A stretch of DNA of 64,000 nt from Datisca glomerata (Eukaryota; Streptophyta; Magnoliopsida; Cucurbitales; Datiscaceae), in contig QANY01004052.1 in NCBI GenBank assembly GCA_003255025.1, positions 744,001 through 808,000 of the forward strand, given 5' to 3'. The translations under genes and the position numbers were made by a program. Below, in pieces: positions 1 through 10,260 of the stretch. Positions within the stretch are counted from its first letter, which is position 1. Each line of letters starts with the position of its first letter. Below the pieces are notes generated by a model, which made no database searches, was not told the DNA's origin, and saw nothing but the letters and a program-made list of their open reading frames with translations.

Positions 1-2302
1 ACTAAGTTCTCCAATACATTGTATTCATGATTTTTAATTAAATTCTCTATTTTTAAAAAATTTAATTCATTTGTTATTTCTGTATTTGAATATTTGAATT
101 TTTTTTATTTCAATTTTAATATTTTTTTATTTTTTTTTGAAGTTATTGTAAAGTAACTTCTTTTACATTTCTTTTAATTTTGTTGATTTTAAGGGTTTGT
201 GAAAGGCTTGCAGTATTACTATTAGACTTAGTATTTTTTTTCTTTTAGATTACCTTCTTAAGTCTTTCATGGCTTGTTTTAATTTAGGAATTTCAATTTT
301 ACTAAATAAATCTAACAAAAATAATTTTGTTCTTCATTTTTATTTAAAACATTAACATTTTTCTGGCAATAGCAATCCCTGCACCTCATAGAGATGTTAG
401 GAGAATCAATGTCAGAACTTGAAGAGTTTGATTTGTCAGATTTAGGAGATTCGAATTCTCCTAAACCTTCATTACTTCTTTCATAGTAATATATTGATTC
501 AATAATTCTAAACAATTCTTATTTATCTTCGTCATAAATTTTTCATTGATTAATTTTATTTTTTACTTGGAAAGTATTGGAAAAATGACCATTCTGGTCA
601 CATTTAATACACTCAATTTTACTTTTATCAACAACTTTTTATTGAAATTTTATTCTTGAATAATTTTTATTCTTAGAAAAGTATTTGTAAAAATTTTTAT
701 TTTTCTGTTTGTCGCTATAAGATTTGTAAATTCTTTTAGGATTTAGATTAGAAATTTTCCTATTCTTTTTGGAAGGAACAATAGTAGGTAAACCATATTA
801 CTCGCAGAAATTACTTAATTCATATTTGACAGTTCTTTTCTTTTTTATTTTGTTTGTAGATTTTCATGTCTATACACATTCATAGACATTCTTTTTATAT
901 TGTAGTGATAATTGTACCGTATGTGAAACTATTATAGTCTATATTTTATAGGTCATCATGTTCTAATTTTGTGGGTAAACAAATGTGGTAAGCCATTGAT
1001 GAATTTTTCTTTTCAAAAAGGCTAATTACTATCATCCCCGGACATTACTCTCGACAAAAATATATTTTTATATCAATCAAATTCACTTATGGTAGGACAC
1101 CTAAGATTGGTTAATTGGTCATGGATACACAAAGTATCATTATTTGGCGTTCCAATGAAATGTTCAATTATTGTGTAGAAGAGGGTATTAATGGTATCAG
1201 GCATTGCTTCCTGATCTTCTCCAATAATGTGTGGATCTATGGAATGTAGACATTATAAAAGAGGAGGAATGGCTCCAGGTCATCGCAATCCTGCTGTGCA
1301 ATCCCCCCAAGCGGAAATTTCCCAAGAAGATCTATGGACTGAGTTGGAACAACCTCTGATGCTCAACCACGAACGGGGGCTGGAACTTTTAGATCGACTA
1401 TATTATCACTTATTTGGAAAAATGATGAAGCCGCACTTGTGGACTCTAGGGATCTTATCAAAAATCAAATGAAGTTCCTTCAACATTAATCTTTATTGCT
1501 GAAAAGATGGCATTTTTGGATTCTTCAGTGAGATGTTTTTCCCACCAGACATGAAGCATTCATGTGAATCCTATAACTAAAAGCTTAATTACCTAACTGT
1601 GAGGCAAATTATGTGTGGTAATGTAGCTGTTTGCTACCATATCCATGTGCTGTAATTTGTTGAGGAATTCCTGTTCTGAAAGCCCATCAATATTCCATTC
1701 ATATAGTTTTTCTACAAAAACAAATGATGATCCAGGAATTTAAATATCTGGAGGAATATGCTTTTTATGTCACTTCCTTTCCAATTTATTAATTTCTAAA
1801 TTTTAAAATGTTTCTTCAATATTATGAATTTATGAAGATTCATGAATTGTGGATGATTCATAGGTAGAATCGGATCTACGACTTTCTGATTCAGAACTAC
1901 TGTCTTGGTTAATTACCTTAACAGAAGATGATGACTCAACAGATTTATTCTTCAATTCTTGAAGCATTTTATCAATCTTTTTATTGTGGGGAATAATATT
2001 TAAAGCAATTTTATCTGAAAGATTTATTAAATGAGTTTCTTTCAGAGATTCATTAGGTTTAAGTTCATGACGATCATCAACCTTATTCTCAATTTTTTCT
2101 AATTATTTTCTTATTGTTATAAAACTTTGATTAGTGTAATTTAGTTGTTCAACAACCTTTTGATTGAGTTTTTCTTCCTTTGAAATCTTAAAAGGAGAAC
2201 CAGTGATTAAAGAATTTTTATGATTAATTATTATATTCACATGTGGGGGATGGCTAGCAGACACCACACTGGAGTCTTCCTTGACCCATTTGGTCTTGGA
2301 AA
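1..2302 (-). pseudogene. Endogenous pararetrovirus fragment A: coat region to protease linker
   Basis: Reading the minus strand from 2302 toward 1, this fragment carries the coat-protein region, a zinc-knuckle region (about 570-660) and an acidic Ser/Asp-rich stretch (312-515), then stops at the window edge before the protease. It is homologous to parts of the plus-strand copies at 5600-7750 and 32190-33920. The KTKWVKEDSS motif near 2270-2300 and the Cys/His knuckle are recognisable. Frames are interrupted by many stops. A foreign 240-bp piece sits at 1232-1471. The family call (Caulimoviridae) rests on gene order and on the reverse transcriptase and primer sites of sister copies. It is a fossil, not an expressible gene. 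Confidence 0.75.
1232..1471 (+). other. Unidentified 240-bp insert inside pararetrovirus fragment A
   Basis: Pararetrovirus sequence matching 6480-6600 (reversed) stops near 1231 and resumes near 1472 with only a few bases lost. The piece between has a higher GC content than its flanks and keeps an open frame on the plus strand (MAPGHRNPAV to LGILSKIK). I do not recognise the product. The composition and the short blunt junctions suggest captured organellar or other genomic DNA, but this is inference. Confidence 0.45.
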
Positions 2303-3565
2303 TGGCTTTAAGCCAAGAATACAAGCCTGATTGGAAGGCGTTTAACCATCACATGAATGACGCAATCAATCTCAATAGATGAATAGGTTCAGAAAGACAT
2401 ATAATATGGATCAAAGAAAAATTATCCTTGCTGAATGGAAGGCGTTCATGCAAGAATTAGAGTTCATATGTTTTTCTTTTATTATATCGAGGATATTTAT
2501 GAAAATAATATCAAGGTAACTTCTAAGACCAAATGGGTCAAGGAAGACTTCAGTGTGGTGTCTGCTAGCCATCATGCACCTGAGAAAATTATAATTAATC
2601 TTAAATTATTTAATCACTACTTCTCCTTTTAAGATTTCAAATTAAGAAGAACCCAATAAAAATGTTGTCGAACAACTAAATTACACTAATCAAAGTTTAA
2701 TAATAATAAGAAAATAATTAGATAAAATTAAGAATAAGGTTGATGAGCTTCATGAACCTAAACCTAATGAATCTCTAAAAGAAACTTCTTTAATAAATGT
2801 TTCAGATAAAATTGCTTCAAATATTGTTTCCCTTAATAAAAAGATTGATAAAATGCTTCAAGAATTAAAGAATAAATCTGTTGAGTCATCTTATTCTTGT
2901 AAAGTAATTAACCAAAATAGTAGTTCTGATTCAGAAAGTGATATGTCAGATCTCACCTTTGAATCAACCATTATCCATGAATGTTCAACCATTCACCATA
3001 TTGAAGGAAAATTTAGAAATTAATAAATTGGAAATGAAGTAGCATAAAAAGCCTCTTCCTTTAGATATTCAATTTATTGAATCTTCTTTAGTTAATACAT
3101 TTTCTGTTTCTGTAAAAAAATTATATGAATGGAATATTGATTATCTTTCTGAACGTGAAGTCCTGAACAAATTACAGCACATGGCTATAGTAGCCAATAG
3201 TTACATTACTACACACAATTTCCTCACAATGAGGTAGTACAGCTTTTAGTTACATGATTCATAGGGATGCTTCATTCTTGATGGAGAAAATATCTCACTG
3301 AAGAATAAAAAAATGCCATTCTTTCAGGCATAAAGATTGATGTTGTAGGAACCCCAATTATTGGAAAGATCAGAAAACAATGCCTGATGTCGTCAATCCA
3401 CTTCTTTACATAATAATTGAACAATTTCATTAGAATGTAAAGTAATATTACTTCGCGTATCATTGACCAATTAACTAATCTTAGGTGTTCTAACCTAAGT
3501 GATTTTGACTGGTACAAAAATATATTTTTATTTAGAGTTGAGCTATCTTGGAAAAAGAATGATTT
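2303..3565 (+). pseudogene. Endogenous pararetrovirus fragment B: coat-protein region
   Basis: This plus-strand fragment starts abruptly with the region also seen at 5490, 26520 and 32050, and runs through the coat region to about 3565. Recognisable parts are the YIEDIYENN...KTKWVKEDFSVVSASH segment (2480-2570), a coiled region with 'ESLKE' (2770-2890), and the coat core ending near 3530. Several stops and frameshifts break it. It meets fragment A head to head at 2302/2303, so 2103-2300 and 2515-2700 form an imperfect inverted repeat. No movement protein, protease or polymerase is attached. Confidence 0.7.
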
Positions 3566-3608
3566 GTTTTCACAATATAATGAACGAAATATTTAACCAA
3601 TTTTACCG

Positions 3609-3769
3609 TTTGAATTCTTGTTTCTAATACCCAGTATTTAATTATTTAAATTATACGCAATTTCACCTCCTTTGGTATGAAAGCCATGTTTGACTCTGAT
3701 ACCAAAAGAGACAAAATTTCGTATAATTTAAGTAATTAAAGACTGTGTATTAGAAGCAAGAAATCAAAC
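3609..3769. repeat. Inverted repeat of viral leader centred on the tRNA-Met primer site
   Basis: The left arm (3609-3679, viral plus sense) and right arm (3699-3769, viral minus sense) are near-perfect reverse complements of about 70 bp. Between and overlapping them lie two facing copies of the initiator tRNA-Met primer site: TGGTATGAAAGCCA at 3673-3686 and, on the minus strand, TGGTATCAGAGTCA at 3691-3704. It looks like a head-to-head join of two viral leaders at the site where minus-strand DNA synthesis starts. Confidence 0.75.
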
Positions 3770-3990
3770 AACAATAAACAATAAAATGTTATTTGAAGTA
3801 AGATTTAAAACTTACACGATTAAAGGAATTAATTTGCAACGATTAATTAGTACTCCCACTCACTAATAAATAATGAGAAAAAAGAAGAAAAGATTATAAA
3901 AGAGGAGGAAGAAGAATGATTTGTTTTCAAAACAAGTTTTCTCAACATTAATTAGTGAGTGAGATCACAAATTAATCGTTGTAAATTAAT
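3770..3990. repeat. Second inverted viral leader repeat
   Basis: Leader sequence continues in minus sense from 3770 to about 3905 (GGAGGAAGAAGAATG block) and then switches back to plus sense. The segments at 3839-3867 and 3952-3980 are imperfect reverse complements (ACTCACTAAT versus ATTAGTGAGT). Copy C starts from this second switch. Confidence 0.6.
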
Positions 3991-4344
3991 TTTCTTCAAT
4001 CATGTAAAAATATGCTTAATTGTTGCCTAATTATTAAGCATATTTGAAATAAAGGAATTCTTGCTATTGTTCCTTAATTGCTTCTTTGAATAATTATTTT
4101 TATTTAATCTGACTCTCCACCCAAGTAACTGATTATTTTAATAATTGATTATTTCTCTACAATCTTGATTTTTCAATTTGTGAATTTGATGGATCCGTTT
4201 CTATTTAGTTTACTTCAGGCACCCCAATAAGACAAATGGGAGAAGAGTCAACTTCATAGGAGGTTGTAGAAGTCATAGTAGGTTTGAGAATCAAAATACA
4301 TTATGAAATTTTCAATCAAAAGAATAATTTAGTTATTTTGAGCA
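3952..4344 (+). promoter_or_regulatory. Viral 5' leader of pararetrovirus copy C
   Basis: Non-coding leader homologous to 30240-30900, 24590-24887 and (reversed) 23384-23835. It ends with the conserved 'TTAGTTATTTTGAGCA' immediately before the movement-protein ATG at 4345. The primer site expected inside it is missing here; the nearest copies lie in the inverted repeat at 3673-3704. Confidence 0.55.
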
Positions 4345-5160
4345 ATGAGTAGATTATTTAGAAGTAATTATTCTAGTAGCAATAGGTCTACAAAAAATAC
4401 ATTACCATACATAATTAATGACGAATATTTTGATTACTTAGCAGATGATCAAATAGATCATAGAGTATGGAATATACCTAAAATCCCTAGTAATCAAATT
4501 TATAAATCAGCATGGTCTGTTTCTTCCTTCAAGCATCAGCATCATGTCAGAATAATTGAAAAAATATATGCTCTTAGGAAAGTGTATAAAACTTGTCAAT
4601 TACTTTCTCCTAATGCAATTAAACACACATTGAAGAAGGATATAATTTCCTTCACTTTGGTTTAGTCCAGATTGGAATTAAGCCACTCACAAGGAGAGAC
4701 CTTAAGACCTCTCTCTTGTTAGCCTTACGACATGCAAGATTTACAAATTTCAATGATAATATTTTAGGATTAATTGAATCATCACTTTGTAATGGTCCAA
4801 TCCATTTTGATTATTTACCAGATTTGTATGTTAGTCTAACAGGCCCACATATTCTTAAATCCTTAACTTTGAATATCAAAACAAGTGGTTACCAATCCTT
4901 GAAGGTGCCCAACCCCAAGCTTTGATTTTTAGAATACATTACAAATTAACCAAAACTAATATGAATTTCCAAGCCATCAATAGGAGTCTAAAAAATCAAA
5001 CCTTGTTGATTTAATCTAGCCAAAGAAATACAAATATTAGAATTCCTAAAACCATTAGGTGGTTTGAAATTACTTTGCCTACAAATTGGATTTTAACCAA
5101 TGAAAGCCAACCCACTCCAATTCAACACTCAATTGAAGATATTGATTATATCCAGCAGTA
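4345..5160 (+). pseudogene. Pararetrovirus movement protein (copy C), broken
   Basis: Starts at an ATG (MSRLFRSNYSSSNRS) that is shared with 24888 and 30901. The first 106 codons are open to 4665, then frameshifts split the rest (4716-4925, 5075-5160). The LALRHARFTNFNDNI segment at about 4720 and the LKSLTLNIKTSGYQ segment at about 4860 match the other copies. A 30K-type cell-to-cell movement domain at the N-terminus of ORF1 is what florendovirus-like caulimovirids have; I infer the role from position and from the conserved LxDxR-like motif. It is followed directly by the coat region in the same sense. Confidence 0.65.
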
Positions 5161-6890
5161 TATGAATGGTATTATTAAAATTAATTTCCAATCTTCCAGT
5201 TCTAATCCTCAAATCAGGGAGTTTAGCCAGTCTAGCAATCCTAGGAATTCTTTTTCTGGATCATCTATTAATAATGATCAAGATCTTAGAATCCATCAAT
5301 TGGAACAAGAATTAAAAAATAAAAAAATAAAAAATTTAAGACTTAAAGGCATAGCCACAAATTCTCAAGTTAGTTAGCTAATATTTGATAATGAGACTGA
5401 ATGATCTGATGAAGATGAATCATCAACTGAATCTGATTTCCATGGAGCCTTACCTCATGTAAATCCCCAACTTTTAGTTTTAAATTTAAACGCCAAGAAT
5501 ACAAGCCTGATTGGGAGGGTTTAACCCAACACATGAATGATACAACCAATATCAATAGACGCGATAGGTTCAGATAGATATACAATATGAATCAAAGAAA
5601 AATCATCATTGCTGAATAGAAGGTGTTCATGAAAGAATTTAGAGTTTATATGTTTTTTCTTGATTATATCGAGGACATTTACTAAAAGATTATTAAAGTA
5701 ATTTCCACGATCAAATGGGTCAAGAAAGACTCTAGTGTGGTGTTCGCTAACCATCCCCCACCTGAAGAAGTTATTATCAATCACATAAATTCTTTAATCA
5801 CCGCTTCTCTTTTTAAGATTTAAAAGGAAGAAGAACTCAATTAAAAAAGTTGTTGAAAAACTCAATTACACTAATCAAAGTTTAATAACAATAGGAAAAA
5901 AATTAGATAAAATTGAAAATAAGGTTAATGATCTTCATGAACCATAACTTAATGAATCTCTAAAAGAAACTCCGTTAATAAATTTTTTAGATAAAACTAC
6001 TTTGAATATTGTTCCCTTGAATAAAAATATTGATAAAATACCTCAAGAGTTAAAAACTAAATCTGTTGAGTCATCTTTTTCTGTTAATGTAATTAACCAA
6101 GACAGTAGTTCTGATTCCAAAAGCCATAGGTCAGATCCACCTATGAATCATCCATAATCCATGAATCTTCAACCATTCACAATATTGAAGAAAAAATTAT
6201 AAATTTAGAAATTAATAAACTGGAAAGGAAGTGGCATAAAATTCCTCAAGATATTCAATTTACTGAATCTTCTTTAGTTAATAAATTTTATGTTTCTGCA
6301 GAAAACATATATGAATAGAATATTGATGGTATTTTTAAACAACAAGTCTTCAACAAATTATAACACGTGGCTATGATAGCCAACAGGAACATTACTACAC
6401 ACAATTTACCTCACAATGAGGTAATAAAGCTTTTAGTTATTGGATTTACAGGATTGCTTTATTCCTAGTCAGAAAAGCATCTCACTGAAGGATCCAAAAA
6501 TGTCATACTTTCAGCGATAAAGATTGATGCTGAAGGAACCACAATTATTGGAGAAGATCAGGAAACAATGCATGATACCATCAATACACTTCTTTACATA
6601 ATAATTGAATATTTCATTGGAATGCCAAGTAATGTTACATCGCATATTCATGCCCACTTAACTAATCTTAGGTGTCCTGCCCTAAGTGATTTTGACTGGT
6701 ATAAAAATATATTTTTGTCTAAAAGGTCTAGCGATGATAGTAATCAGCCTTTTTGGAAAGAAAAATTCATCAATGGCTAGACAAATTTATTTGCCCATAA
6801 ATTAGAACAGTCATTAGTGATGACCTAGGAAATATAGGCTGTAATAGTCTCACCTACGGTGAAATTATCACTACAATACAAAACGAAAGT
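5161..6890 (+). pseudogene. Pararetrovirus coat-protein region (copy C), broken
   Basis: Continues ORF1. It contains a Ser/Asn-rich linker (5190-5370), a conserved QLLVLNL-like segment (5460-5500), the coiled region with repeated Lys/Asn (5830-6080) and the coat core (6440-6780, including the YKNIFLSKRSSDDSNQPFWKEKF-type end). The equivalent regions in A, B, D, E and F allow the frame to be followed across stops. The basic, Lys-rich stretch at 6900-7140 that follows is typical of nucleic-acid-binding coat C-termini. Not translatable as it stands. Confidence 0.6.
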
Positions 6891-7790
6891 CAAAGAATGT
6901 GTATAGACATGAAAATTAATAAACAAATTAAAAAGGAAAAGAAAATTGTCAAATACAAATTAGGTAATTTCTATGAGCAATATGGTTTACCTGCTATTGC
7001 ACTTTCCCAAAAGAATTGGAAAAATTGTCATCATAATCCTAAAAGAATTTACAAACCTTATATGAAAAATACCACAAACAAAAAAAATAAAATTTTGAAA
7101 ATTAAGAATAAAAATTATACAAGAAGAAAATTAAAAAAAAATGGTTGATAAAAGTAAGATTAAGTGTTCTAAATGTGACCATAATGGTAATTTTTTCAAC
7201 ACTTTCCAAGTAAAAAATAAAATTAATCAATTAAAAATCTCTGAAGAAGATAAACATGAATTTTTTAGAATTATAAAATCAATAAATTACTATGAAAGTA
7301 GTAATGAAGATTTACGAGAATTTTAATCCCTTGAATCTGACGAATTGAACTCTTTAAGTTCTGACAATGATTCTCCTAACATCTCTATAGGGTGCGGGGA
7401 TAGCTGTTATCAAAATATTATTAATGTTTAAAATAAAATGAAGAATAAGAAAATCTCTTGTTAAATTTAATTAGTAAAGTTCAAAATACTTTATTAAAAC
7501 AAGAATATCTTGAAGACTTAGGAAGGTAATTAAAAAGAAAGAAAATACTAAGTCTATTAATAATACCGCAAGCTTTTCACAAACTCTTGAAATATTCAAT
7601 AAAGTTAAAGGAAAGGAAAAAGAAGTTACTTTACAGGAACTTCAAAAAAAATAAAAATATTAAAATAAAAATAAAAGAATTAAATGATTCAAACAAATAA
7701 ATAATAAAAGAATTAAATCTCTTAAAGATAGAGAATTTAGTTAAAAATCATGAACCAGTGAACTAGGATAACCTAGTAAATTCCTAATTT
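6891..7790 (+). pseudogene. Pararetrovirus basic region, zinc knuckle and acidic linker (copy C)
   Basis: Open frame 6897-7148 is extremely Lys/Asn-rich (KNKILKIKNKNYTRRKLKKNG) and runs into the 7141-7326 frame with the knuckle KCSKCDHNGNFFNTF. The last two of the four knuckle ligands are altered compared with copy F (KCFKCRQNDHFSNTC at about 33390). An acidic Ser/Glu-rich stretch follows, then a Lys/Glu coiled region. This is the nucleocapsid end of the coat domain and the linker to the protease. Confidence 0.55.
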
Positions 7791-8023
7791 TTTATAATGA
7801 GGTTGAAGAACCTATTGTTAACAATCAATATGATGATCCATAATGGTTAGAATAATAATCCTTACTCACATCAAAATTGAGAAATGACACATAATGGTTA
7901 TAATAATAATCCAAGATTTTGATTTCACTTCAATGGCTCTTATTAATACAAGAGCTTATCTGAAATGTATGCAGGAAGAATTCATTCCTACCAAGTACTT
8001 CAAGAAGACAATAGAATTTGTGC
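7791..8023 (+). pseudogene. Pararetrovirus protease, N-terminal part (copy C)
   Basis: Homologous to 33970-34190 in copy F. The aspartic protease active-site region, which reads DSVADLNC-like in F, is here changed to TRAYLKC-like (about 7945-7970), so the catalytic Asp is gone. Homology stops at about 8023, where organelle-like DNA begins, and resumes at about 9290. Confidence 0.55.
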
Positions 8024-9018
8024 AGAACCATTCGTTGGAGATAAAGACTCTGATCAGTTAGTTGCTCGAGTGGTATTTTACCCGAAACTAGTTTCAGCAG
8101 CGGCTAAAGCATAAACGAATCAGGTGCCAGATCGAGATAGAGCCGACAAGAAAGAGAAAGATGGACCGACCGACCACAGGGAGGGAAGGCAACAAAGATA
8201 GATTCACCAATACAAGAGTGAGAGCACGCCACACATCACTTACAGATAAGAGCCTCCAAGATTGGGAAAAATGTGGGGTTAGTTTATAATAAATCCATAT
8301 CTAAATATGGAAAAACCAACACTTAAAGCGCGTAACCAACGGAAGGTTCTCACCTTGTCCCCGACATTGTTCTCCGACGATGCCCCCTGGGCGAAAGGGG
8401 CCACCAGCCTCTTTCTTTCTTCAATCGTTCCAATCAGGACAAGTGGTTCCTTTCGTCCTTCTATCTATGCAATTCTCTGTCTTCGTTCATGATCATGTTG
8501 GGCGAAAGGTAGTTGTAGAGGAGCAGCTATGAAACGGCGATTCCCCCCTTTCCATTGAAGTAGGGAGGGCCTCCTTCCCAACCATTCCTGCTTCTTAATG
8601 ATAGGGATTTTACCGATGCTGAAGGTAGCTTGTGGAAATCGAAGAAATTCGGGAACCGTCGCTTACCTTTTGAATCAAAGTAGCGACGAGCCTAGTACTA
8701 CGACTATAGGGGGAAGAAAAGCTTCGTAGACAACTGCGCTTCCTCGTCGCTTCAATGAAAAAAAAAGAGTTTCTTTTACTTTATTCTTTTCTGAAACTTT
8801 CTACTTACAGATCCTAATATAAATCGAGATCATTATCAAGATCAGAATTTGAGGGAAAAAGAACAAAAAAAATAAATAGAGCAAATAAAAATAAATAGCA
8901 GTAGAGAGATATCAGAAAATAAGATTTTTTTCTTTTTTATTTAGTTATTCTTCCGTATCAAACATTTTTGGAGAAAAACAAAAGGGTTATATCATTTCAT
9001 GGTGGATCGGCGAATTAT

Positions 9019-9102
9019 TGGGCCAAGCTGGATTTGAACTAGCGTAGACATTTTGCCAACGAATTTACAGTCCATTCCCATTAACCGCTCGGGCATCGAC
9101 CC
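9019..9102 (-). tRNA. trnY-GUA: Plastid-type tRNA-Tyr (GUA), nuclear copy
   Basis: The minus strand reads a full 84-nt class II tRNA from GGGTCGATGCCCGAGCGG to CTTGGCCCA, with anticodon loop CTGTAAA (GUA) and an extended variable arm. It matches the plastid trnY with a few substitutions. It lies in transferred organelle DNA, so expression in the nucleus is unlikely. Confidence 0.9.
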
Positions 9103-9161
9103 AAGAAGAATCAATTCTAGGATTATTGATAATTCATTATCAACTTCCTTTCGTAGTACCC

Positions 9162-9234
9162 TACCCCCAGGGGAAGTCGAATCCCCGCTGCCTCCTTGAA
9201 AGAGAGATGTCCTAAACCACTAGACGAGGGGGGC
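9162..9234 (-). tRNA. trnE-UUC: Plastid-type tRNA-Glu (UUC), nuclear copy
   Basis: The minus strand reads a 73-nt tRNA from GCCCCCCTCGTCTAGTGG to TGGGGGTA with anticodon loop CTTTCAA (UUC). It sits 59 bp upstream of trnY, the normal plastid spacing. One acceptor-stem base (GCCCCCC instead of the usual GCCCCCA) and one D-loop base differ from the plastid consensus I know, as expected for a decaying nuclear copy. Confidence 0.9.
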
Positions 9235-9289
9235 ATACTTGCCTGACTGCCATCATACATACTATGATTATTTCTCTGTCATTGGTACT

Positions 9290-9560
9290 AGAATGCATAT
9301 CAATTATGAAATCTCCAAGTTACATATTTGCCAAGATAATCTCTGTTTAAAAACATCATTTGTCTTTATGAAAAAATATGACAGACAAAATCATTTTGGG
9401 TTCATCATTCATTTCTCCGATGTATCATTTATAACAGGACATGATGGGATAATTACTTATCCCATGGATAAACCTGCCAAATTCAAATCTTTTTCTTTTT
9501 CTCACATGAGAAATTAAAAATTTTAAAACTAAAATTTATTTTTAAAACTGTGAATTTCAT
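9290..9560 (+). pseudogene. Pararetrovirus protease, C-terminal part (copy C)
   Basis: Viral homology resumes with the segment matching 34203-34480 of copy F (HINYEISKLHICQDN, then a disrupted LPFIS-like motif and DGIITYPMDKPAKF). One frame stays open for 92 codons (9239-9517), partly running in from the organelle DNA. Together with 7791-8023 it forms the split protease domain. Confidence 0.6.
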
Positions 9561-10260
9561 TTCTTGTAAAGAGAAACAATTATGTTTTTTACAGATGATA
9601 TACAATCCTAAAGAATTGAAGAACAACTTTAAAATTCTGCTCTTCAAAAACAAATTAAAAGCTTTAAAAAAATTTGTAAAATTTTGTGTACTAACATTCC
9701 TAATACATCTTGACAAATCCAGACAAATGGAATCGATGAATACAAAATTGCATTTGACCGTTATAAATGGAAACTAATGTCATTTGATCTTAAAAATGCT
9801 CCAACTACAATGAATAAAATTTTCAACCAATTCACTGATTTCTCGATCGCTTGCATTAGAATATTCTTATTTTCTCTAAATTTGTTCAACAATACTGGAA
9901 ACACTTTGAATTTTTTGTCAAGATAATAAAATAAAATAGTTTAATTATCTCCGTAAGAAAAATCGGATTGTTTCACTCTAACATTAGGTTTCTAGGATTT
10001 GAAATCTCTCATTCCATTATTAAAACAATTAATTGAATCATACAATTTAATAATAAATTTCCAGATAATCTATTAAATAAAAAATTTCTTTTAAAAATTG
10101 ATTGCAATTCTTCAAAACATGTTTTGACATTACTTCCAAATAAAGTTTTGCCAGGTAACAGCCTATTTTTCGCAATTTTGATTTCAATATTTGATTTATT
10201 CCAGACATTAATAATTCAATTCCTGACTTTCTTTCTTATAAATTTATGCAGGAAATCATA
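9561..10260 (+). pseudogene. Pararetrovirus reverse transcriptase and RNase H remnants (copy C)
   Basis: Only pieces of the polymerase remain: a stretch near 9720-9900 matching 34990-35220 of copy F with internal deletions, the segment at 9950-10060 matching 35270-35400, and the RNase H tail at 10090-10260 matching 35780-35945. The catalytic YxDD box region is badly damaged (near 9850-9870) and much of the palm domain is deleted. Confidence 0.55.

Larger units (their letters stand above)
8024..9289. other. Organelle-derived insertion (plastid trnY-trnE block plus mitochondrial-like DNA)
   Basis: A 1.27-kb block interrupts the protease region of copy C. Its right part (about 8790-9289) is plastid DNA with trnY and trnE in their plastid order. 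Its left part (8040-8780) is GC-richer, has no viral homology, and reads like plant mitochondrial intergenic DNA; this part is my inference from style only. The block could be one mitochondrial piece that already carried plastid DNA, or two pieces joined during repair. Confidence 0.7.

Noticed and set aside
8307..8492. 61-codon plus frame in the organelle-like block
   Set aside because: No known protein recognised; it lies in transferred non-coding-looking DNA.
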